A stretch of 64,000 nt of DNA from contig NZ_QEKI01000010.1 of NCBI RefSeq assembly GCF_003096355.1, positions 62,001 through 126,000 on the forward strand, given 5' to 3'. Each line of letters starts with the position of its first letter. Position 1 is the first letter of the stretch. Below, piece by piece: positions 43,399 to 52,504 of the stretch. A program made the translations under genes and the position numbers. The notes beneath the pieces are model-generated. The model did not search any database. It was not told the origin of the DNA and worked only from the letters and a program-made list of their open reading frames with translations. This DNA comes from Pontibacter virosus. GTDB lineage: Bacteria; Bacteroidota; Bacteroidia; Cytophagales; Hymenobacteraceae.

Positions 43399-43429
43399 GC
43401 GGCTATACCTACAGCGCAGGTATAGCCGC
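43399..43429. repeat. Inverted pair of the octamer forming a 12-bp hairpin
   Basis: GCGGCTATACCT (43399-43410), a seven-base loop ACAGCGC, AGGTATAGCCGC (43418-43429), perfect 12-bp stem 10 bp after the stop at 43389. No long T-run follows. It resembles the inverted uptake-sequence pairs found at gene ends in other phyla. It may act as a terminator or RNA-end stabiliser. Confidence 0.8.
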
Positions 43430-43503
43430 CGTTAGTGTTCACACCATAATCGCTCTGCCACCAAGCACTTGCAATCGTAAAACAAGAAAGGAGGGAGGTG
43501 AAC

Positions 43504-43863
43504 ATGGAGCTGAGTCAGGAGCAACAGCGGGAACGAAAACTACTGCTCATCAAAGTCGTGCATACGACGGTGTGGATGTTTTTCAATGTGGTGATCTTCT
43601 ACCTGCTCTATGCCGTGCTCACCAACCGGATCGATAAATGGGTATGGATCTGCCTGGGTCTGATCGTAATGGAAGGGCTTGTGCTGCTGGTATTCAAAAA
43701 AATGTGCCCCATTACGGTTGTGGCCCGGCGCTACTCCGACTCTACCCGTGATAATTTTGATATTTTCCTGCCTAACTGGCTGGCCAGGTATAATAAAGAG
43801 ATCTATACCACGATCGTTCTCATCAGTGTGCTTATATTGGTGTACCGTTTGGTGATGACCTAA
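43504..43863 (+). CDS. Small membrane protein with a strong Shine-Dalgarno
   Basis: 119 residues from MELSQEQQRERK. The leader AAGGAGGGAGGTGAAC precedes the ATG at 43504, unusual here because most starts in the window lack such a site; the in-frame GTG at 43498 falls inside it. Helices at about 18-38, 48-66 and 100-117 flank KKMCPITVVARRYSDSTRDNFDIFLPNWLARYNK, a polar conserved-looking loop. It faces the S41 peptidase gene 34 bp downstream and is probably co-transcribed. Function unknown. Confidence 0.75.
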   Translation: MELSQEQQRERKLLLIKVVHTTVWMFFNVVIFYLLYAVLTNRIDKWVWICLGLIVMEGLVLLVFKKMCPITVVARRYSDSTRDNFDIFLPNWLARYNKEIYTTIVLISVLILVYRLVMT

Positions 43864-43897
43864 GACGGCAGCATACAAACCTCAGAAAAACAGTAGC

Positions 43898-45352
43898 ATG
43901 AAAAGCTTCTTGTCTAAAAATTCCATCCAGCTTTTGCTGTGTTTATTGGTGCTGGCAGCGCCTGGGCACCTGGCCGCCCAACATAAGCCGATCAAATTTG
44001 CTGCAACGGATGTAAAAGCTGATATGGCCTATGCTTACGAGACGCTGCAAAAAGCACATTACAACCTGTTCGCCTATGTGAGCAAGTCGGCCTACGACGC
44101 GGCTTACGATGATTTGCTAAAGTCGATCCGGAAGGACTCGCTGAGCATGCTCGAAACAACCATGCTGATGCAGCGACTGCTGGCGATCGGCGACGTGGGC
44201 CACTGCGAAGTCGATTTCCCGGCTGCTTCGTACATCACCTACGCCACGCAGGGCGGCACGGTGTTTCCGCTCGAGCTGGCATTTGAAAACGGAAAGGCCT
44301 TCGTCCGCAGAAGCTATACGTCCGACTCCAGCATACGGGCAGGCGACCAACTGCTACAACTAAACGGCAAGCCCATCCGCAAAATACAAGCCGCCATTCA
44401 TCCCTACCTGTCAGCAGAGCGCCCTTATTTCAAAGACGCTAAACTCGAATTCTGGTCTTTCCCCCGCTATTACTGGGCGGTGTTCGGGCAGCAGGAGGCT
44501 TTTAAAATCAAAGTAAGGCATGCCAGTGGCAAACGCAGCACCCACACGCTCAAGCCCGTGACGGTGATGGGCTACGAGGCCAGCCGGGGAGGGGAGATCC
44601 TCCGGAGCGAGCGCTCTTTCAGGTTGACGGAGGAGGTGGCCTACCTGCATCCCGGACCCTTCAGTTCGCCCGAAGCAGACGGAGAGGAGCAGTTCAAAGC
44701 CTTCGTGGACAGTGCTTTTGCAGACATAAACGCCCACCAGGCCCGCTTCCTGATTCTGGACCTGCGCAACAATGCCGGCGGACACAACACCTACAGCGAC
44801 TACCTGATCTCCTATTTTGCCGACAAGCCTTTCCGTTGGTTTTCTGACTTCACTGTCAAAACCAGTGAAGTGCTCAAGCAGCAAACCCGAAAGCAGTACC
44901 CCAATGCTATACCTGACGACTATACCCGTCAGATTCTGGAAAGTGCTGACGGCGTTACCTTCGCCTACGCTCAGACGATGCAGCAGCCCATGCCGGAGGC
45001 CCAGCGTTTTAAAGGCAAGGTATACGTGCTCGTTAACCGCCAGTCCTACTCCATGGCGGCCGTGAGCGGTGCCCTCATACAGGATTATGGCTTTGGGGAG
45101 ATCGTGGGAGAAGAGACCGGCGACACGCCCACCCTCTATGCCGCGCAGTTCAGCTTTCAGTTGCCCCGCACCAGCGTAGAGCTCAAGGTGCCGAAAGGCT
45201 ACATTGTGCGCCCGAACGGCGACGAGCAACTGGCCGGGCTTATACCGGACCACGTAGTGCGTGACCACCTGCTCGACGACGATGACGAAGTACTGCGCTA
45301 TACCCTGGAAAAACTTATAGAACCTCAACGTGCGTCTTCCGCCCAAAAGTAA
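43898..45352 (+). CDS. S41-family C-terminal-processing-like peptidase
   Basis: 484 residues. Signal peptide (about 1-28, ending LAAQ). A PDZ-like region (about 120-175) precedes the S41 core: FLILDLRNNAGGHNTYSDY (about 287-305) and KVYVLVNRQSYSMAAVSGAL (about 371-390), with the likely Ser nucleophile in QSYSMA, and GEIVGEETGDTP. Such enzymes cut periplasmic substrates at the C-terminus. The Lys of the classic dyad was not located with confidence. It follows a small membrane gene by 34 bp. Confidence 0.85.
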   Translation: MKSFLSKNSIQLLLCLLVLAAPGHLAAQHKPIKFAATDVKADMAYAYETLQKAHYNLFAYVSKSAYDAAYDDLLKSIRKDSLSMLETTMLMQRLLAIGDVGHCEVDFPAASYITYATQGGTVFPLELAFENGKAFVRRSYTSDSSIRAGDQLLQLNGKPIRKIQAAIHPYLSAERPYFKDAKLEFWSFPRYYWAVFGQQEAFKIKVRHASGKRSTHTLKPVTVMGYEASRGGEILRSERSFRLTEEVAYLHPGPFSSPEADGEEQFKAFVDSAFADINAHQARFLILDLRNNAGGHNTYSDYLISYFADKPFRWFSDFTVKTSEVLKQQTRKQYPNAIPDDYTRQILESADGVTFAYAQTMQQPMPEAQRFKGKVYVLVNRQSYSMAAVSGALIQDYGFGEIVGEETGDTPTLYAAQFSFQLPRTSVELKVPKGYIVRPNGDEQLAGLIPDHVVRDHLLDDDDEVLRYTLEKLIEPQRASSAQK

Positions 45353-45679
45353 ACCTGGACATTCTATGCTCCGAAAACCTGACACCGATCCGATGCACGC
45401 AAACAGACGTCTCACAAACGCCTGTACCTGTCTGCAGGCGCCCGGTCATTTGGTGCGTTTCAACCGGCTAACTCCCCCGGCATCCCTGCGCAGCCATATC
45501 CCTGATAAGCAGCCTGACGAGTACAGCAGTCCGGTTTGCTACGCACACCTCCGGGAGTTCAGGGAGGGTTTTGACTAGGGCAGTTAAACATGGCGAACAC
45601 ACCTGCTTCCCAAGCGAAGGTACCTTCTTTTTAATCCGGTCTTCGTATAAAGAAGGTGGTGATTCTAACATGTTTAGCT
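45353..45679. other. Intergenic stretch, no gene seen
   Basis: About 330 bp after the S41 gene. Short open frames exist on both strands but have no family-like features. A pair of related words (CTAACTCCCCCGG near 45467 and CCGGGAGTT near 45550) may form a long-range hairpin. No terminator with a T-run was seen. Confidence 0.4.
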
Positions 45680-46297
45680 ATGAAAAAATATTTACGTATC
45701 TGGGGGCTGATGGCCTTCGTTTCCTTCCTGAGCCTGTCGGCCTGCGAGGAAAAAGACGGCGCTGATCCTGCTGTCGATCTGTCGTACTCATCGTCCGAGT
45801 TTTTGCTCGATGACCTGGATGCGCTGGCAAAGCCTCACCTGCGAGATGGTTGCGATAAAAAGGCCTTCAACATCCATACAGTCGCCACAGCCAAAACCGA
45901 ACGACAGTCACTTTCCTACATCCTGCCAACGCTGGGACTTCAGGCCAATCAGGGCGCCACGATCCGGGACTACGCGCTCAACCACCAACGGGCCACTGCC
46001 AATCCCCGCGGCAGCATCAGCATCATCCACCAGGAAATACTGATGCGCGCCAATACCGAACGTGACGCGTTTATGAAATCCTATCAGGAACGGCGGATCA
46101 CAAAAGAGCAGCTGGAGCAAAAACTGCTGGTCCTTTACGAGCGTGTGGAAGCGGAACTTAGTGAACACGAACAGAAGAAAACACATATGCAGGTGCTGCG
46201 CCAGCACCGCACCGACCTGATGCAAAACATTGAAACCGTACTGAACCCCACCCAGCTCCAACAATGGAATAACTGGAGGAGCAGTATCCCATCCTAA
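45680..46297 (+). CDS. Lipoprotein, helical, possibly Spy/CpxP-like
   Basis: 205 residues from MKKYLRIWGLMAFVSFLSLSACE; lipobox LSAC near 22. After a short Asp-rich stretch it is mostly helical with an acidic coiled-coil middle (QERRITKEQLEQKLLVLYERVEAEL) and a closing LNPTQLQQW, a pattern recalling LTxxQ-type Spy/CpxP chaperones. Assignment is weak. The stop TAA is fused to GGTATAG, giving an octamer at 46297. The ABC exporter gene is 80 bp downstream past a terminator. Confidence 0.55.
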   Translation: MKKYLRIWGLMAFVSFLSLSACEEKDGADPAVDLSYSSSEFLLDDLDALAKPHLRDGCDKKAFNIHTVATAKTERQSLSYILPTLGLQANQGATIRDYALNHQRATANPRGSISIIHQEILMRANTERDAFMKSYQERRITKEQLEQKLLVLYERVEAELSEHEQKKTHMQVLRQHRTDLMQNIETVLNPTQLQQWNNWRSSIPS

Positions 46298-46320
46298 GGT
46301 ATAGCACACAGCTTCCTTCA

Positions 46321-46359
46321 AACGCTCACGGCAGGTATACCTGCTGTGAGCGTTTTTTT
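46321..46359 (+). terminator. Terminator with an octamer palindrome at its tip
   Basis: AACGCTCAC (46321-46329) pairs with GTGAGCGTT (46346-46354), and between them GCAGGTATACCTGC is itself a perfect palindrome forming the upper stem. A T-run follows. The word CAGGTATA and its inverse are thus part of a terminator. Confidence 0.9.
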
Positions 46360-46376
46360 GTCGTATCTTCGTACCC

Positions 46377-48125
46377 ATGCCAAAATCAAAAAAGCTACAG
46401 AACGTTACAATTGCAGAAGTATTCAGGACCATCATATGGCCGCGTCGCAGGTATCTTGCGGTCGGGTTGGTGCTGATCGTCATCAGTCGTCTGGCAGGTC
46501 TGGTGCTGCCGGGTGCGAGTAAGTTTCTCATCGATGATGTGATCCCGACCGGTGACAGCACCATGCTCAAATGGCTGATCGGGGCCGTGCTGGCGGCCAT
46601 AGTCATTCAGTCGGTTACTTCCTTTGCACTCACCCAAATACTGAGTGTGGAGGCCCAGCACCTCATCTCTCAATTGCGCGCCAAAGTGCAGCGTCACATC
46701 ATGCAGTTGCCCATCCGCTTTTTCGACAATACCAAAACCGGCGAACTGGTGTCGCGCATCATGACGGATGTGGAAGGGGTGCGAAACCTCGTCGGCACCG
46801 GCTTTGCCCAGATGATCGGTGGCGTACTGACCTCGCTCATCTGCCTCGTGCTGCTCATTTATATCAGTCCGCTGATGACAGGTTTTGCGCTCATTCCGGT
46901 GGCAATTTTTGGGGTGATCTCCCTCAAAGCATTCGGTAAGATCAGGCCGATCTTTCGGGAGCGCGGCGTGATCAATGCCGAAGTGACTGGTCGCCTGACC
47001 GAGACGCTGGGCGGGGTGCGCGTAATCAAAGGCTTTAATGCGGAAGCGCAGGAGATCAAGACATTTGAAGATGGCGTGACGCGACTTTTCCTGAACGTAA
47101 AACAGAGCCTGACCACGACCAGTATGGTGACCTCTGCCGCTACCTTGCTGCTGGGCTTTGCCTCGGCGGGCATCATGGGTATTGGCGGCTACCTGATCAT
47201 GAAAGGAGAAATGACCTTTGGCGACTTTCTGGCCTTCACGCTATACCTGGGTTTTATGATCGCCCCGATCCTGCAAATGAGCAATATCGGAAGCCAGTTC
47301 ACGGAGGCCTTCGCCGGTCTCGACCGCACCCAGGAGATCCTGAACACACCATTGGAAGATGCGCTCGGAACCCGCACCCTGAAGCTCGATCAGATTCACG
47401 GTGATATCGTGTTCGACCACGTGGCTTTTGCTTATGAAACCGGCAAAGAAGTGGTGAAGGAGATCAGCTTTCGGGCACCTGCCGGCTCTGTCACAGCACT
47501 GGTAGGTACTTCGGGCTCCGGCAAAACAACCATTGCAGGGCTGGCTGCTTCGTTCCTGAACCCTGACAGTGGCACCATTACCGTAGACGGTCACGACCTG
47601 CAGAGCATCAGTTTGCAAAGCTATCGCAGTCAGTTGGGGGTGGTACTGCAGGACGATTTCCTGTTTGAAGGCAGCATCCGGCAGAACATCCTTTTCCCGC
47701 GTCCCAATGCCACGGAGGAACAACTGATGCAGGCAGTAGAAGCAGCCCACGTGCAGGAGTTCACCAACCGTTTCCCGGAGGGCCTGGACACACTGATCGG
47801 GGAGCGGGGCGTGAAGCTGTCAGGTGGGCAGCGACAGCGCATTGCCATCGCACGCGCTATCCTGGCCGATCCACGCATCCTCATTCTGGACGAGGCTACT
47901 TCCAACCTCGACACCGAAAGCGAGAGTCTCATCCAGGCCAGTCTTAAAACTCTAATGCAGGGTCGCACCACCTTTGTGATCGCCCACCGCCTCAGCACCA
48001 TCCGGCAGGCCGACCAGATCCTGGTGATCGAGCAGGGCCGCATCGCCGAGCAGGGTCGCCATGAAGAACTGCTGGAGAAGCAAGGGCGGTACTATCAACT
48101 TTATACCTATCAGGCCAGAATTTGA
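46377..48125 (+). CDS. ABC exporter half-transporter (permease-ATPase fusion)
   Basis: 582 residues. Six helices (about 25-320) typical of MsbA/LmrA exporters, with the coupling stretch FFDNTKTGELVSRIMTDVEGVR, then an ATPase with Walker A GTSGSGKTT, signature LSGGQRQRIAIARAIL and Walker B ILILDEATSNLD. A homodimer is expected. The substrate could be lipid or drug. No partner half-transporter adjoins. An octamer at 47241 encodes Leu-Tyr-Leu in a helix. Confidence 0.92.
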   Translation: MPKSKKLQNVTIAEVFRTIIWPRRRYLAVGLVLIVISRLAGLVLPGASKFLIDDVIPTGDSTMLKWLIGAVLAAIVIQSVTSFALTQILSVEAQHLISQLRAKVQRHIMQLPIRFFDNTKTGELVSRIMTDVEGVRNLVGTGFAQMIGGVLTSLICLVLLIYISPLMTGFALIPVAIFGVISLKAFGKIRPIFRERGVINAEVTGRLTETLGGVRVIKGFNAEAQEIKTFEDGVTRLFLNVKQSLTTTSMVTSAATLLLGFASAGIMGIGGYLIMKGEMTFGDFLAFTLYLGFMIAPILQMSNIGSQFTEAFAGLDRTQEILNTPLEDALGTRTLKLDQIHGDIVFDHVAFAYETGKEVVKEISFRAPAGSVTALVGTSGSGKTTIAGLAASFLNPDSGTITVDGHDLQSISLQSYRSQLGVVLQDDFLFEGSIRQNILFPRPNATEEQLMQAVEAAHVQEFTNRFPEGLDTLIGERGVKLSGGQRQRIAIARAILADPRILILDEATSNLDTESESLIQASLKTLMQGRTTFVIAHRLSTIRQADQILVIEQGRIAEQGRHEELLEKQGRYYQLYTYQARI

Positions 48126-48194
48126 TGATATTGCTGTTGTGAATGTGTAGGCTGTTTTCCTGGTTTTAAGGTGGCAGTAGGTATAGCTGCTTTT

Positions 48195-48317
48195 GCTATG
48201 TGGATTGTAAATCCAAGAGAGCTCTTGTTCCACAACTGTAAGAGCTGGGGGCACCGGTTTTTGTGGATCGGCCGCCCGCTCCGTAGCTTCACACCCCTGT
48301 AGTCCCCTCAAGGGGAC
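48195..48317. repeat. REP-like repeat region
   Basis: In the 350-bp gap 48126-48475: a GGATTGTAAATCC hairpin (near 48201), an A/G-rich tract and GTCCCC-TCAA-GGGGAC (48302-48317, 6-bp stem). These words are common extragenic palindromes in Bacteroidota. One octamer copy is at 48179. No gene was seen. Confidence 0.5.
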
Positions 48318-48440
48318 AATTCTCAAGCGTAAAAATTGTTCCGGTGAAGATAGGGGACAGAATAAGGCTGTCAGATCGCGCCTGTATAGGGTACGCCTGC
48401 TATACATCATTCCTGTGGTTTTCAGAATTATCCTTAAATT

Positions 48441-48467
48441 GGTAGATCGAATTTCAGCTTATCTACC
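48441..48467. promoter_or_regulatory. Inverted repeat just before the acylase gene
   Basis: GGTAGAT (48441-48447) and ATCTACC (48461-48467), 13-base spacer, ending 8 bp before the ATG at 48476. It could be an operator or a leader hairpin affecting translation. Confidence 0.4.
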
Positions 48468-48475
48468 TTAAAACC

Positions 48476-50683
48476 ATGAAATACCTTTTCAAGTCCCAGG
48501 CACTACTGCTGCTTTTGTTCGTCTATCTTTCCTCCTGTGCCACCAACCCCAAAACCAATTCTGCCACCGAGGTCGCGAAGTGGGAGGAGCAGGCTGCCCG
48601 CATCACCATCATGCGCGATGATTTCGGTGTGCCGCACGTCTATGGCAAAACAGATGCTGATGCTGTATTTGGACTGCTCTACGCCCAGTGCGAAGATGAC
48701 TTTAACCGCGTGGAGCGCAACTACCTATGGGCCACAGGCCGATTGGCTGAGGTAGAAGGAGAGGAGCAACTTTACAATGACCTGCGTGCCCGTTTGTACA
48801 TGACCGAGGCAGAAGCCAAGGCTGAATACGAAAGAAGTCCGGCGTGGCTGAAGGAGCTCTGCCAGGCCTTTGCCGACGGTATCAATTACTACCTGCACAC
48901 GCACCCGGAGGTGAAGTCGAAACTGCTTACGCGTTTTGAGCCCTGGATGCCGATGTATTTCAGCGAAGGCTCCATTGGCGGCGACATCGAGAGCGTTTCT
49001 ACCAAAGGAATCAAAGCATTTTATGAATCTGATAAATCATTGGGGCTGAACAGTGCCGGTCATGGTCTGGTGCAGCCGGCTTTGCTCGAAGAGCCAAAAG
49101 GCTCCAACGGCTTTGCCATCTCGGGCAAACACACGGCCTCCGGCGATGCCATGCTGCTGATCAATCCGCATACCTCTTTCTTTTTCCGGGGCGAGGTGCA
49201 TGCCGTGAGCGAAGAGGGTCTGAATGCCTACGGCGCCGTTACCTGGGGGCAGTTCTTCATTTACCAGGGCTTCAACGAGAAGACCGGCTGGATGCACACG
49301 TCTGCCTATGCCGATGTGATCGACGAGTTTGAAGAGACCATTGTAAAGCAGGACGGCAAGCTGTTCTATAAGTATGGCGAGGAGTTGCGCCCGGTGGAAA
49401 CACAGGAAGTGACGCTGGCCTACAAGGATGGCAATGAGCTGAAGCAAAAAACCTTCACAACCTACCGCACGCACCACGGACCGATCACGCACAAAAACGG
49501 TGACAAGTGGGTGGCCACGGCCCTGATGTGGAAGCCGGTCGATGCGCTGATCCAATCCTATACCCGCACCAAGAAAAGCAACCTGAAGGAGTTCGACGAG
49601 ATGATGCAGATGCGCACTAACTCTTCCAACGCCACGGTATATGCCGATGCCGACGGGAACATCGCCTACTACCACGGCAATTTCTTCCCGAAGCGCGATA
49701 CTTCCTTCGACTACTCCAAGCCGGTGGATGGCAGTAACCCGAAAACCGACTGGAACGGTCTGCACACACTCGATGAAACGATCCGGATCATGAATCCGCC
49801 AAACGGCTGGATACAGAACTGCAACTCTACGCCTTACACAGCCGCTGCTGAGTATAGCCCGAAAAAAGAGGACTACCCAGTGTACATGGCACCATCACCT
49901 GAAAACTTCCGGGGTGTGCACGCCATCCGCCTGCTCAAAAAAGCAGAAAACCTGACGCTTGACAAACTGATTGACCTGGCCTACGATCCCTACCTGCCGG
50001 GTTTTGAAGTGCTGATTCCCGGACTTGTAAAGGCCTATGATTCCCAAAAGCCAAACGACCCGAAATTGAAGGCAGCCATCGAGGTGATGCGTACCTGGGA
50101 CTATGCCGTGTCAGAGGAGTCGGTGGCGATATCGCTGGCGCACTTCTATGCCACCAACCTGCTGCGCGACGGCTCTGCGCCGAAGGGCCACATCATGGAG
50201 CGCTTCGACTACTATGCCAACACAGCTCCAGCAGCAGAGCGACTGGACATTTTCCAAAAGACCATTGCGCAACTGGAGCAGGACTTTGGTAAATGGAACA
50301 CACCCTGGGGCGAGATCAACCGCTTCCAGCGCCTCACAGGCGACATCAAGCAGCCTTTTAATGATGCGGCCCCAAGCATTCCGATCGGGATGGCTTCGGG
50401 CAACTGGGGAGCACTGGCTTCTTACGGCGCCAACAGCTACAACACCAAGCGCCTATACGGCACCTCCGGCAACAGCTTTGTGGCCGTGGTGGAATTTGGT
50501 GATAAGGTAAAAGCCAAGACCATTCTGGCGGGTGGGCAGAGCGGCGACCCCAAATCTCCGCACTTCAACGACCAGGCCCAGCGCTATGCTGATGTTGAAT
50601 TCAAGGACGTGGCCTACTACCGCGAAGATGTGGAAAAAAGAGCCAAATCGACCTATAAGCCGGGGCAAAGAGCGAGTAAATAA
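48476..50683 (+). CDS. Penicillin acylase-family amidohydrolase lipoprotein
   Basis: 735 residues. Lipobox LSSC (Cys21). An Ntn-hydrolase precursor: the predicted nucleophile is Ser210 at the start of the beta chain, in GSNGFAISG, after a spacer, with FGVPHVYGKTDADAVFGLLYAQCEDDFNRVE as the alpha-chain hallmark. The family hydrolyses amide bonds of penicillin G, cephalosporins or acyl-homoserine lactones, so antibiotic tolerance or quorum quenching is possible; the substrate cannot be told from sequence. Location is periplasmic, lipid-anchored. It is probably monocistronic, with a strong terminator following. Confidence 0.88.
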   Translation: MKYLFKSQALLLLLFVYLSSCATNPKTNSATEVAKWEEQAARITIMRDDFGVPHVYGKTDADAVFGLLYAQCEDDFNRVERNYLWATGRLAEVEGEEQLYNDLRARLYMTEAEAKAEYERSPAWLKELCQAFADGINYYLHTHPEVKSKLLTRFEPWMPMYFSEGSIGGDIESVSTKGIKAFYESDKSLGLNSAGHGLVQPALLEEPKGSNGFAISGKHTASGDAMLLINPHTSFFFRGEVHAVSEEGLNAYGAVTWGQFFIYQGFNEKTGWMHTSAYADVIDEFEETIVKQDGKLFYKYGEELRPVETQEVTLAYKDGNELKQKTFTTYRTHHGPITHKNGDKWVATALMWKPVDALIQSYTRTKKSNLKEFDEMMQMRTNSSNATVYADADGNIAYYHGNFFPKRDTSFDYSKPVDGSNPKTDWNGLHTLDETIRIMNPPNGWIQNCNSTPYTAAAEYSPKKEDYPVYMAPSPENFRGVHAIRLLKKAENLTLDKLIDLAYDPYLPGFEVLIPGLVKAYDSQKPNDPKLKAAIEVMRTWDYAVSEESVAISLAHFYATNLLRDGSAPKGHIMERFDYYANTAPAAERLDIFQKTIAQLEQDFGKWNTPWGEINRFQRLTGDIKQPFNDAAPSIPIGMASGNWGALASYGANSYNTKRLYGTSGNSFVAVVEFGDKVKAKTILAGGQSGDPKSPHFNDQAQRYADVEFKDVAYYREDVEKRAKSTYKPGQRASK

Positions 50684-50708
50684 AGGCAGTTATCTGAAAT
50701 AAACGCAG

Positions 50709-50746
50709 AAAGGTCCGGACCAGATTGTCCGGACCTTTCCTGTTTT
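50709..50746 (+). terminator. Terminator after the acylase gene
   Basis: AAAGGTCCGGA (50709-50719) and TCCGGACCTTT (50728-50738), perfect 11-bp stem, then CCTGTTTT. Confidence 0.85.
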
Positions 50747-50854
50747 AGGCATGTGCTAAAGCAGCTAGCCATTTGTTGAGCCGGAGGATATTAAAATTCA
50801 ATTTTTGCGGCTAATATATTTCTCTATATTGCATCGTTATATAACTATATACCT

Positions 50855-51472
50855 ATGAACAAACTTAAATTGTTGATGATGTGGTGCCTTATGCTGGGCA
50901 TCCTGGTTTCGTGTGGCGATAAGGACAATGATGCTTCGCCTAAAGAAACGGCCGAACTGGACTATCAACCCACTACACAGGGCTCTACCTGGTCCTACGG
51001 CGGTTCCACCCCTTATACTGTCCTCGCCACCGGCAAAACCAAAATGATCGATGGGAAGTCGTACGCTGAAATGGAAACAAAGCGGGGCAGTGAGACCGGG
51101 AAATCCTATTTGCTGAAAGAGAAAGGGGTGTATACGGCTATTGGCATGGATCCATCCTTAGGTGATGTTGCGCTGACCTTCCTGAAGGAAGAGACGCCAG
51201 TGGGCAAGCCCTGGGAGCAAAGCAATGTGATCAACGGCATCCAAACCAAAATGACGTTCACCATTATCGGGAAAGGCATTTCTAAAACGGTGGAGGGCAA
51301 AACCTTCAAAGAAGTGATCCATGTGCAGATGAACGCTACTTATACCATCATGGGCACGGAAGTGGAACTGGGCATCCCGACCGACTACTATTGGGCCAAA
51401 GGCGTAGGGCTTATCCTGACGGACATGGGCCAACTGGGCAACTTTCCGCTGCTGACCTACAGCATCAAGTAA
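50855..51472 (+). CDS. Lipoprotein, hypothetical beta-rich
   Basis: 205 residues, lipobox LVSCG (Cys20). The mature part is Lys/Thr/Gly-rich and beta-type, with YQPTTQGSTWSYGG, DGKSYAEMETK and GVGLILTDMG, reminiscent of DUF4840/lipocalin-like lipoproteins, but no family is certain. An AT-rich leader (TATATT) precedes it. The next gene is also an exported lipoprotein. Confidence 0.6.
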   Translation: MNKLKLLMMWCLMLGILVSCGDKDNDASPKETAELDYQPTTQGSTWSYGGSTPYTVLATGKTKMIDGKSYAEMETKRGSETGKSYLLKEKGVYTAIGMDPSLGDVALTFLKEETPVGKPWEQSNVINGIQTKMTFTIIGKGISKTVEGKTFKEVIHVQMNATYTIMGTEVELGIPTDYYWAKGVGLILTDMGQLGNFPLLTYSIK

Positions 51473-51597
51473 TTTTCCTGAGCCTGCCGAAGCTCCAGCA
51501 ACGGGGAAGGCAGAGTTGTTGAAAAGCCCGATCACGAAAAAGCCAGCGCAGCAGGGCCCCTTTGAACCGTTATAGCTGTTGCATCAACCTGACAGAT

Positions 51598-52413
51598 ATG
51601 AAAACATTCGTACGCCTTGCTGTTCCTTTCATGCTGTTGCTCGGGAGTAGCTGCAGCAGTGAATCGCCTGCACCTGTTGTAGAAATACCTCCCTGCCAAC
51701 TGATGGAGCAAACTGCTTCACTCCACTATGATCCTGTTCAGTATCCCGACCTTCAGCTCAAACCGCAGACCATCACAACACGGTTAGAGTACAACGATCG
51801 GAATGCGCTTGCCACTGTATTCCAGACAGACTATGCGGGCGTTTACTTCGACAGAGCCAATTTAAAGTATGACGGGAAAGGGCTGGTAAAAGAGATCGTG
51901 CATCAGTACTACCGCTATGTGAACGAGTACGACGGACAGGGAAAACTGCTTAAGCAGATGAGGTTTGCAAAACGCATGGGCGATCTGAAAGAGGAGCAAT
52001 CAGGGTACTATACCTTGCGCTACAACAGCCAGGGAGAACTTACGGAAGCACAGTATTTCAATATGCAGTCCGGTCAGCCTGTAGCGGAGTTGATATGGAG
52101 GTATACCTACGTGGCCGGTGATCCTGTTGGACTGGAACAGCTTGTGCCTGGCGCCGATAGCTATTACCATGTGCAAATGACGTACGATACGCTCCACCTG
52201 CCCAGCACGCCATACGCCCATACCTATTTTGAGCCGTTGCACCCACCGTCCGCTCACAACCAGTTGAGCTATACCGTGCTCGAAAACAACCCAAGTTACC
52301 CCAGCCACACAACGGCCTATACCTACAACGAAGCAGGGTACCCGGTTACGGCCACTACCCGCTACACAGATGGGAGGGAACTGGCCATGACCTACACCTA
52401 TCGGTGTAAGTAA
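51598..52413 (+). CDS. Lipoprotein with YD-repeat-like strands
   Basis: 271 residues from the ATG at 51598 (MKTFVRLAVPFMLLLGSSCSS; lipobox near residue 19). The mature part has repeated short strands with Y-N/D-x-x-G turns (YNDRNALATVF, YDGKGLVKEI, YDGQGKLLK, YNSQGELTEA, YNEAGYPVTA), like RHS/YD repeats or DUF4595. It forms a beta-sheet scaffold; the role is unknown. A terminator follows after about 50 bp. Confidence 0.65.
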   Translation: MKTFVRLAVPFMLLLGSSCSSESPAPVVEIPPCQLMEQTASLHYDPVQYPDLQLKPQTITTRLEYNDRNALATVFQTDYAGVYFDRANLKYDGKGLVKEIVHQYYRYVNEYDGQGKLLKQMRFAKRMGDLKEEQSGYYTLRYNSQGELTEAQYFNMQSGQPVAELIWRYTYVAGDPVGLEQLVPGADSYYHVQMTYDTLHLPSTPYAHTYFEPLHPPSAHNQLSYTVLENNPSYPSHTTAYTYNEAGYPVTATTRYTDGRELAMTYTYRCK

Positions 52414-52464
52414 TTCTGATCAGTTCAGGTCACGAACCTGGCTATACCTTAAGCGGTCACACAT

Positions 52465-52504
52465 AAAAAAAGCCCCTGCTTTCGGCGGGGGCTTTCGTTT
52501 TTTA
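52465..52504. terminator. Bidirectional terminator
   Basis: AAAGCCCC (52469-52476) and GGGGCTTT (52488-52495) with inner pairing, A-run before and T-run after. It serves both the plus-strand lipoprotein and the minus-strand small gene ending at 52502. Confidence 0.85.

Noticed and set aside
45330..45671. Short frames in the gap after the S41 gene
   Set aside because: No family similarity, no leader, and opposing frames of equal length; treated as noise.
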